From positions 1 through 45,263 of the IMG/VR virus record IMGVR_UViG_3300025102_000063: a stretch of 45,263 bases of DNA; one strand, 5' to 3'. This stretch comes from a virus. The position numbers and the translations under genes were made by a program. Numbering within the stretch: position 1 is the first letter of the stretch; each line of letters starts with the position of its first letter. Positions 40,910 to 45,263 of the stretch are shown here, in pieces. The notes beneath the pieces were generated by a model that was not told where the DNA came from, ran no database searches, and was given only the letters and a program-made list of their open reading frames with translations.

Positions 40910-41036
40910 TTAATTCCCCCCTTGCCTTTACTTGTGTTTTACATCTCTTGCAAACCTTTTTTGACCGAAACAAATCTAGCCCCCAAAGGTTTCTGCACTT
41001 ACATCTGATGTTTGCTTTTTCTTCTTTCCAATCCAT
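40860..41036 (-). CDS. Small zinc-knuckle protein
   Basis: This 58-residue ORF encodes IRCKCRNLWGLDLF and then KKVCKRCKTQVKARGEL, giving C-x-C and C-x-x-C pairs that would bind zinc, followed by a basic tail. It starts by TAATG overlap and runs 50 bases into the next gene in another frame. Such proteins often bind nucleic acid or host transcription factors; no target is visible here. Confidence 0.6.
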   Translation of the reverse strand: MDWKEEKANIRCKCRNLWGLDLFRSKKVCKRCKTQVKARGELNERERRRMASRLDKKV

Positions 41037-41275
41037 TATTCTTCCTTTTGTTTTTTTAACATTTCGTAAGCTACCTTAGATGCTTTGTCATACATATCTT
41101 TGTCAAGACTATACATAGCACCTGCAAAGTTTTCAAACCACCTCATTTCCTTTTTTATCTTATCAATCGTACCTTTATAAGCTTCTTTATCAAGCTTGTA
41201 TGAAGTTCTCTCTCTTCTAAGCTTATCATTTTCTTCTTGTAGTTTATGTATTAATGCATCTTTATTAAAGCTCAT
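41036..41275 (-). CDS. Helical coiled-coil protein
   Basis: The ATG at 41275 (79 residues) follows GGAGAACACAGAA and overlaps the end of the zinc-finger gene, so I prefer it to the frame's upstream start. The product is mainly helical (ALIHKLQEENDKLRRERTSY, then KEMRWFENFAGAMYSLDKDM). No family is recognised. Confidence 0.6.
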   Translation of the reverse strand: MSFNKDALIHKLQEENDKLRRERTSYKLDKEAYKGTIDKIKKEMRWFENFAGAMYSLDKDMYDKASKVAYEMLKKQKEE

Positions 41276-41393
41276 TTCTGTGTTCTCCTTCTTTACAATT
41301 ATCACAAATTATTTTTAAATCTTTAGATTCAAACATTTCTTCATAATCTGTATCAATTAACCTATCACATTCTTTACACATCATTATACTCAT
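41265..41393 (-). CDS. 42-residue zinc-finger protein
   Basis: This short ORF encodes MMCKECDRLIDTDYEEMF and then IICDNCKEGE: two C-x-x-C pairs about 21 residues apart, suited to one zinc ion. It is acidic, unlike typical DNA-binding fingers. It overlaps both neighbours by a few bases, supporting expression within the operon. Confidence 0.6.
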   Translation of the reverse strand: MSIMMCKECDRLIDTDYEEMFESKDLKIICDNCKEGEHRNEL

Positions 41394-41572
41394 TCTTCCT
41401 CCTCGTAATCTCTTACAAACCTTAAGTTAATTGGCTCTCCATCATCAGTTTCAAATGTCCAATCAATATGGTCTGTTCTTTCAATTATTAAGTTTTGAAA
41501 TGTATCAATATCATATTCGCTAATTGGAATATGTATTCGTCTATTCTTTTCTCTGTAATCTTTGACCTTCAT
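41390..41572 (-). CDS. Small unknown protein
   Basis: The 60-residue product (IHIPISEYDIDTFQNLIIER, then DWTFETDDGEPINLRFVRD) looks like an alpha/beta fold and ends in an acidic run. It directly follows the preceding gene's TAA, with GGAGGTGTAA as ribosome binding site. No family is recognised. Confidence 0.6.
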   Translation of the reverse strand: MKVKDYREKNRRIHIPISEYDIDTFQNLIIERTDHIDWTFETDDGEPINLRFVRDYEEEE

Positions 41573-41737
41573 TTACACCTCCTGCATCTTTTTTCTTATT
41601 GCAACCAACCCTTCAGTCTGCGCAATATCTCTCAATATCTCATGCATTGCGTGATTGCCTATCATTTTCTTTTTACACATTCTGTCGTACTCTGCACTAT
41701 CAATTTGTGCAGTATATTTAATTAGTATTTTCTTCAT
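41573..41737 (-). CDS. Small unknown protein
   Basis: A 54-residue ORF with AAAAGGAGAAAGA before the ATG. It encodes MKKILIKYTAQIDSAEYDRM, then HEILRDIAQTEGLVAIRKKM: a strand followed by helices. Its stop abuts the next start. No family is recognised. Confidence 0.6.
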   Translation of the reverse strand: MKKILIKYTAQIDSAEYDRMCKKKMIGNHAMHEILRDIAQTEGLVAIRKKMQEV

Positions 41738-41749
41738 TCTTTCTCCTTT

Positions 41750-41821
41750 TTATCTTTCATAAAAGTTTATTATCATTGATATCACTATCATCATTAAACA
41801 AAAATATCCAAATGATTCCAT
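41750..41821 (-). CDS. 23-residue single-helix membrane peptide
   Basis: The product is MESFGYFCLMMIVISMII plus NFYER. It is one membrane helix with a strong GGAGGAAAAATA site and a TAATG junction with the upstream gene. Its size and clean signals suggest a real micro-protein, possibly acting on the host membrane. Confidence 0.5.
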   Translation of the reverse strand: MESFGYFCLMMIVISMIINFYER

Positions 41822-41985
41822 TATTTTTCCTCCATATTTCTTCTTTTCCAATATTCATCTGCATCAACTCTAGATTCTGCAACCCACCATAAATCAGGTA
41901 TGTCAGGCGCATTGCCCATATCATAGCCTAATTCATATCCATATGATTCCAACCAATCGTGTATGTGATTCTTGATTTTACCCAT
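41821..41985 (-). CDS. Small acidic MGRVK-family protein, copy 2
   Basis: The 54-residue product starts MGKIKNHIHDWLES and continues YGYELGYDMGNAPDIPDL. This matches the protein at 36596-36775 over its first 30 residues, so the two are paralogues about 5 kb apart. The C-terminal halves differ, but both end with an aromatic and charged helix (DEYWKRRNMEEK here). The ribosome binding site is AAAGGAGAAAAACA. Function unknown. Confidence 0.65.
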   Translation of the reverse strand: MGKIKNHIHDWLESYGYELGYDMGNAPDIPDLWWVAESRVDADEYWKRRNMEEK

Positions 41986-42163
41986 TGTTTTTCTCCTTTA
42001 TTGCTTCATCGAGATACATATTCATTGCTAAAGTATCTTCAAATGCCTCTCTTAAAATACATTTGCTTGTTTTAAGCTTAGACATTGCTTTATATTTTTT
42101 TCTATTGTCTTCTGTTTTTTGAATAATAAAATTTATTGCTGATTTATTTTTATTGTATTTCAT
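41978..42163 (-). CDS. Small basic helical protein
   Basis: The 61-residue product (KYNKNKSAINFIIQKTEDNR, then REAFEDTLAMNMYLDEAIKE) is helical with a basic N-terminal half. AAAAGGAGAAAAA precedes the ATG, and its stop overlaps the next start. No family is recognised. Confidence 0.6.
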   Translation of the reverse strand: MKYNKNKSAINFIIQKTEDNRKKYKAMSKLKTSKCILREAFEDTLAMNMYLDEAIKEKNNG

Positions 42164-42178
42164 TTTTTCTCCTTTTGT

Positions 42179-42538
42179 TTATCCGTAAACTTGCTCACCA
42201 AATAATGCATTTTGCAGTATCGTATCATATGTCCAACCATCTGCTTGTCCACTATCAAATGGAAAATACATTCCACCATTATCAAGATATTTCTGAAATC
42301 CTTTAATCATCATATCTTGTGTTAAGGTATGCTTTTCTCCCTCCATTGTGGTCAATATAAGCTCTCCACCCAATCCAATCACATCAGAAGCATATTTGCC
42401 TCCCTTATAATCCTTGTCCTTTACTCTTACTTTGCTTAACCAATAATTACTTCCACCTTCAAATGCTCCAACCAATATTTCATCAAGGTCTTTTGTTGTT
42501 ACGTCAATTACTTTTCTTACTTGTCCTATTTTCTTCAT
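42179..42538 (-). CDS. Conserved phage protein of the KKIGQVRKVIDVTTKD type
   Basis: I choose the ATG at 42538 (119 residues), in an ATGA overlap with the preceding gene and after GGGAGGAAAA. The sequence (DLDEILVGAFEGGSNYWLSK, then GFQKYLDNGG and a final ILQNALFGEQVYG) matches a small family I know from many unrelated phages and prophages. It has a distinctive EGG-x-x-YW segment and a C-terminal ALFG-x-x-V-x-G. Its role is not established. Wide occurrence suggests interaction with a conserved host process. Confidence 0.75.
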   Translation of the reverse strand: MKKIGQVRKVIDVTTKDLDEILVGAFEGGSNYWLSKVRVKDKDYKGGKYASDVIGLGGELILTTMEGEKHTLTQDMMIKGFQKYLDNGGMYFPFDSGQADGWTYDTILQNALFGEQVYG

Positions 42539-42711
42539 TTTTCCTCCCATTCTTTTTTTAAAACTGCATATTCAATAATATCTTGATTCAATGCATCAAT
42601 CGTATATTGTCCATTTGCTAGTTCTTGAATTACCTCAATAGCCTCTCCAAGTTGATTTGATGTACCTAGCCATTCTTCCACCATCTTTTTGGTTATTCTA
42701 TCTACTACCAT
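42535..42711 (-). CDS. Small helical protein
   Basis: This 58-residue ORF encodes MVVDRITKKMVEEWLGTSNQ, then AIEVIQELANGQYTIDAL. The product is a helical, mildly acidic protein. GGGAGAAAAATA precedes its ATG, and its stop overlaps the next gene's start. No family is recognised. Confidence 0.6.
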   Translation of the reverse strand: MVVDRITKKMVEEWLGTSNQLGEAIEVIQELANGQYTIDALNQDIIEYAVLKKEWEEK

Positions 42712-42886
42712 TATTTTTCTCCCTTTTATTTAAGAAATCAAGAAATGTGATTTCGCCTTGCTTTGTGTCTATATCTAAAAACTCATATAAAACATTATAA
42801 ATCATATCAACATCATGTAGGCTAAATCTTTTTTCTAATGCTTCAATTAAATCCATATCATTATCTGTTTCTACTAAATCCTTCAT
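42698..42886 (-). CDS. Small acidic protein
   Basis: The 62-residue product is acidic and helical (MDLIEALEKRFSLHDVDMIY, then EITFLDFLNKREKN). AGGAGGATAA is the ribosome binding site. It overlaps the following gene by 14 bases. No family is recognised. Confidence 0.6.
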   Translation of the reverse strand: MKDLVETDNDMDLIEALEKRFSLHDVDMIYNVLYEFLDIDTKQGEITFLDFLNKREKNNGSR

Positions 42887-42894
42887 TTATCCTC

Positions 42895-43065
42895 CTAGCT
42901 TGTTTGTGATTTTATTCTTTTTAGTGGTTCGTACACCACCTCATTCTCAAATTTTTCCACCAACATAATCTGCATATTTTTGGTTAAATTATCAGGTATT
43001 TGTCCATAATACATACACATCATATCAATCTCATCTTGCGTATAATAATCTTCAATATTTAGCAT
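42895..43065 (-). CDS. Small unknown protein
   Basis: A 56-residue ORF encoding MLNIEDYYTQDEIDMMCMYY, then MQIMLVEKFENEVVYEPLKR. Its ATG lies inside the end of the preceding gene, seven bases before that stop. No family is recognised, but overlap and composition fit the other small early genes. Confidence 0.55.
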   Translation of the reverse strand: MLNIEDYYTQDEIDMMCMYYGQIPDNLTKNMQIMLVEKFENEVVYEPLKRIKSQTS

Positions 43066-43577
43066 ATTTGAAATCCTCCACTATCTGCACAAAAGTCTGC
43101 AAAATGTTGCACATTCTCAATATCAATTGGATAACTAGCTTCCCATTTATAATCTTTATCACTAGCACCCTTTTTTAAGCCTTTATTATGCTCTTCTGCG
43201 AGCTTTCTGCGTGATTCCCATAAGTCTATGTGGCTTTGAGCTTTTCCGTCCTTAATCAATTGATTTAATCTTTTGGCTATTTTCTTTGCCCTATCCTCAT
43301 CAATTGTCAATCCACTATTTGAGTGTCCTTCATTCCACTCATCTTCTGAAATTATATCATCACATACTTCATAGACATAATCCCATAATCCACGCCACCA
43401 CCATACGTTATTTCTAAAATATACTCCGACATTTTCTTCTTCAAACTTGTTAAGATTGTCATAATACTCATCAACTATCTTATCATCTATCTTTTTTCCT
43501 TCATATAAGCCTTCAGGTTTTTCAGGCTTTTTTCCTTTTCTTATTATTGGATTTATTCCATGTATATCAAATCCCAT
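43059..43577 (-). CDS. Conserved phage protein with FRNNVWWWRGLW motif
   Basis: The 172-residue protein opens MGFDIHGINP and carries VGVYFRNNVWWWRGLWDYVY near residues 51-70, then NSGLTIDEDRAKKIAKRLNQ. It ends with HFADFCADSGGFQIC. This combination is a recognisable family found in many phages, with no assigned function to my knowledge. The conserved Trp-rich centre and final Gly-Gly suggest a ligand-binding fold. It starts right after the preceding stop, with GGAGGAAAAATAAG. Confidence 0.7.
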   Translation of the reverse strand: MGFDIHGINPIIRKGKKPEKPEGLYEGKKIDDKIVDEYYDNLNKFEEENVGVYFRNNVWWWRGLWDYVYEVCDDIISEDEWNEGHSNSGLTIDEDRAKKIAKRLNQLIKDGKAQSHIDLWESRRKLAEEHNKGLKKGASDKDYKWEASYPIDIENVQHFADFCADSGGFQIC

Positions 43578-43578
43578 C

Positions 43579-43794
43579 TTATTTTTCCTCCATTTTGTTA
43601 ATTGCGTCTGCTAGTCTTTGTCTATGCTTACCATCAAGGTTTGCTATCCATATAATTAAGCTATTTTGCATACTTTTAAATTTGTCCCTTGTATAGCTAT
43701 CAGGCTCTTCCCTTTGATATATTTCTTTAGCAAACTTTACTCCATCAGTATCAACTGACCATCTTATTAACCTATTTAAATCTGTTTTATTCAT
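43579..43794 (-). CDS. Small helical protein
   Basis: The ATG at 43794 (71 residues) is chosen for its GAGGAGACAGAATA site and TAATG overlap with the upstream gene. The product (DLNRLIRWSVDTDGVKFAKE, then SMQNSLIIWIANLDGKHRQR) is helical. No family is recognised. Confidence 0.6.
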   Translation of the reverse strand: MNKTDLNRLIRWSVDTDGVKFAKEIYQREEPDSYTRDKFKSMQNSLIIWIANLDGKHRQRLADAINKMEEK

Positions 43795-44072
43795 TATTCT
43801 GTCTCCTCTTTTCCACATTCATCATCTTCACAATCTTCTTCTTCACAATTATCACATACTTCATATTCTTCTTCTGTAACCTCTACCACATTGCCCGTCC
43901 ATACCCATTCCAAGCAATAGCTATTCCAACAATCAATATCTCCACAAATATACGTACCACTTGCATATGCATCTTGTATTTCTGTTTCTTCTGGCGTTCT
44001 TGAGCAATATTCACACGCCACATCATTCGCATCTTCTGTAAATCCATCATATAGTTTTCTTGTTCTAATCAT
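43794..44072 (-). CDS. Acidic cysteine-rich, probably zinc-binding protein
   Basis: The 92-residue protein has CEYCSR near residue 20, CGDIDCWNSYC near 43 and VCDNCEEEDCEDDECG at the end, ten Cys in all. The first pairs could form a zinc site like that in small C4 proteins. The very acidic tail is a separate cluster and may bind a second metal. The ribosome binding site is AGGAGAAGAAA. Function unknown. Confidence 0.65.
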   Translation of the reverse strand: MIRTRKLYDGFTEDANDVACEYCSRTPEETEIQDAYASGTYICGDIDCWNSYCLEWVWTGNVVEVTEEEYEVCDNCEEEDCEDDECGKEETE

Positions 44073-44224
44073 TTTCTTCTCCTATCATTTGGTTTGTAAT
44101 TTAATTTGAAAGACTCTTTTGCTTCTTTTTCTGTAAATCCCATAAATGTATTCGTTCTCAAATATCCATCAATAATATCTGATACTATAAATGCTCCATC
44201 ACTTTTTCTTTTTTCTATTGTCAT
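44069..44224 (-). CDS. Small unknown protein
   Basis: A 51-residue ORF starting at ATG 44224 and overlapping the next ATG by ATGA. It encodes KSDGAFIVSDIIDGYLRTNT, then FMGFTEKEAKESFKLNYKPN, like a short domain of one hairpin and one helix. Pattern GFTEKEAKESF recalls small phage proteins of unknown role. It is the first gene after the terminator at 44253. Confidence 0.55.
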   Translation of the reverse strand: MTIEKRKSDGAFIVSDIIDGYLRTNTFMGFTEKEAKESFKLNYKPNDRRRK

Positions 44225-44252
44225 TTTCTTTTTCCTTTTCTTTTATTGAGTT

Positions 44253-44287
44253 AAAAAAAAGCCCTGAAGCGTAATGCCTCAAGGCTT
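44253..44287 (-). terminator. Rho-independent terminator after the first early gene
   Basis: In minus-strand RNA, a 12-pair stem with two G-U wobbles (44276-44287 with 44259-44270) and a five-base loop is followed by eight U (44253-44260). In plus-strand RNA the two wobbles become mismatches and no U run follows, so it acts on the leftward transcript only. It separates the first early gene from the rest of the minus-strand arm. Confidence 0.88.
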
Positions 44288-44300
44288 AATTTTATTCATT

Positions 44301-44615
44301 TTAAAACTGTTGTATTATAAAACCGTCCGTTCCTTCTATTCTGATAACTGTTGTTTCTTCTTCTACTTCTTCAAGGTTTTCATATTTATCGCCTTCTACC
44401 TCGTCAAAATATTCACCTTGAAATTCTTCAAGGTCTTCATATTCGGAGAAATCACAACAAAGCGCAATAACATCAAGTTCTAATTCTGTGTCCGTTCCTT
44501 CTTCGTATTCTTCTAGATAGTCGAACAAAGCACCTAAGCCTTCATAACTGAAGCTATTAGGTCGACACGTTTCAAACGCTCTTCTAAATTCATATATATC
44601 AACATTTTGTTTCAT
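44301..44615 (-). CDS. Acidic conserved phage protein (FSYEGLGALFDYLEEYE type)
   Basis: I take the ATG at 44615 (104 residues), which has GAGGTACAAT just upstream; an earlier ATG overlaps that site. The product is very acidic. FSYEGLGALFDYLEEYE then ELELDVIALCCDFSEYE followed by an acidic stretch and a final FIIQQF marks a family seen in phages of many hosts. No role is known to me; the charge suggests a DNA mimic or a partner for a basic host protein. It is the first gene of the leftward arm and has its own terminator. Confidence 0.75.
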   Translation of the reverse strand: MKQNVDIYEFRRAFETCRPNSFSYEGLGALFDYLEEYEEGTDTELELDVIALCCDFSEYEDLEEFQGEYFDEVEGDKYENLEEVEEETTVIRIEGTDGFIIQQF

Positions 44616-44627
44616 ATTGTACCTCAT

Positions 44628-44774
44628 TTTTATTTATTAACAACTGTCAAAACTAAGTAATAATAAATAATAAAGCAACATAAACATAATAAAAAATAAC
44701 TTGTATATATCAATAGATATAACGAAATTTAGTCTAGTTAGTTAAACAAGAACAAAAACAAAGGAAAAATAAAA
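44628..44774. promoter_or_regulatory. Divergent control region between early and plus-strand leader genes
   Basis: About 150 bases, almost all A and T, separate two divergent genes, so both promoters must lie here. In minus sense there is a TTGACA within an imperfect palindrome at 44637-44650 (TTAACAACTGTCAA on the plus strand), but no -10 box at good spacing. In plus sense, AATTTAGTCTA (44726-44736) matches the element before the small-terminase gene. Confidence 0.5.
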
Positions 44775-45263
44775 ATGACTACAATTAATAATAATGATTT
44801 TAAAGTAATAGAAAAGAAAGCACCTGCAAAAAAAGCACCTGCAAAAAAAGCACCCAGAGACACTAAAGTAGATATGACAGATGCAGAACGTGAGCTATTA
44901 ATGAAAGCTAAAAGGCAGGCAGAAGAAGCACCTAACTGCGACTCGTGCGAAGACTCAAGAGAGGACTTATATGGTGACGATTGTCTAAATTGTGAAGAAG
45001 CAGAAAAGGAAAATGAGCAGTTACAGAAGAAATTAGATGCTAATTGCAAAGAAGTAAGAAGGTTGAGGGGGTGTGTTCATGAGTTATATGAAGAAAATAA
45101 AAGAAATGAAAAACAGACAGAAGAAGCAACTCTAGACGTTGAAGGTGCAACGCTTGAACACGCTGAAAAGTTACATGATATTAATAATGCAGTTACAACG
45201 CTACAACGCAACGCAGACGCACAGAAGCAGTTAATAAGCTCTGTTAATGATAAAAATGATACG
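44775..45263 (+). CDS. Coiled-coil protein, N-terminal part cut by contig end
   Basis: The frame starts at ATG 44775 with AAAGGAAAAATAAAA upstream and is open to the last base (163 residues). It continues at the left end of the window, where the rest of the gene lies; joined, the protein would be about 370 residues. The N-terminus has an alanine-lysine repeat (APAKKAPAKKAP) like a histone tail. A possible zinc pair follows, CDSCEDSREDLYGDDCLNC (residues 54-72), then a coiled coil. The left-end copy lacks the zinc pair and part of the coil. It may bind DNA, but this is only inferred from composition. Confidence 0.8.
   Translation, partial: MTTINNNDFKVIEKKAPAKKAPAKKAPRDTKVDMTDAERELLMKAKRQAEEAPNCDSCEDSREDLYGDDCLNCEEAEKENEQLQKKLDANCKEVRRLRGCVHELYEENKRNEKQTEEATLDVEGATLEHAEKLHDINNAVTTLQRNADAQKQLISSVNDKNDT
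45195..45263. repeat. Contig-end overlap, right copy
   Basis: These 69 bases match 72-140 with two mismatches and in the same frame, closing the genome into a circle or a terminally redundant molecule. Merging them gives a unit of 45123 bases. Confidence 0.9.

Noticed and set aside
44610-44656. TTGACA-TACAAT promoter before the gene at 44615
   Set aside because: Spacing is 23 bases and the -10 overlaps the ribosome binding region.

Overview
This window is an essentially complete genome of a tailed double-stranded DNA bacteriophage with a podovirus-like virion, about 45.1 kb once its overlapping ends are merged. It is A+T-rich. Most genes have clear AGGAG-type ribosome binding sites, and TAATG or ATGA start-stop overlaps are common. 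All three stop codons are used normally. The last 69 bases (45195-45263) match bases 72-140 with two mismatches, so the contig closes on itself inside one coiled-coil gene. That points to a circularly permuted or terminally redundant genome assembled from a mixed population. Several virion proteins resemble, from memory, families seen in uncultured marine phages, so an aquatic source is likely; the host cannot be named.

The plus strand (1572-33368) is one long late, structural arm. It runs: small terminase, zinc-ribbon protein, Gly-rich protein, M15 peptidase endolysin, unknown, large terminase, portal, scaffold-like protein, major capsid, and a decoration-like protein. Small head and connector proteins follow, several of them sharing a GG-x-V motif. 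Next come a fibre-like protein, a small membrane protein, a calcineurin-like phosphoesterase, more small proteins, a 1180-residue tail-hub-like protein and a second fibre. The arm ends with internal (ejection) proteins, the last of 2236 residues. No tail-tube, sheath or tape-measure set is visible, which fits a short tail.

The minus strand (44615 down to 33352) is the early and replication arm. It begins with about 25 mostly tiny proteins, including several zinc-binding ones, an HNH nuclease and single-helix membrane peptides. These lead into a recombination and replication cluster: ribbon-helix-helix regulator, Cas4/RecB-like nuclease, Sak3-type annealing protein, SSB-like protein, HTH protein, DnaB-like helicase, RuvC-like resolvase and a second PD-(D/E)XK-like nuclease. 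The cluster is preceded by a sigma70-like promoter whose spacer holds a perfect 12-base palindrome. I see no DNA polymerase, primase, RNA polymerase, CI-type repressor or free-standing integrase, so the phage must borrow host polymerases.

The most striking feature is the 2236-residue protein. Inside it lies a tyrosine-recombinase-like domain (R814, R925, H953, Y962, with the usual nine-residue H-to-Y spacing) followed by a zinc-peptidase motif (HEVSH, 1067-1071). The ends look membrane-interactive. This looks like a polyvalent virion protein that could deliver a recombinase and a protease into the cell with the genome. Other points of interest are an in-frame 95-codon allele difference at the contig ends, a 111-base inverted-repeat element in the early arm, and SSB-type C-terminal tips on both the SSB-like protein and the helicase.
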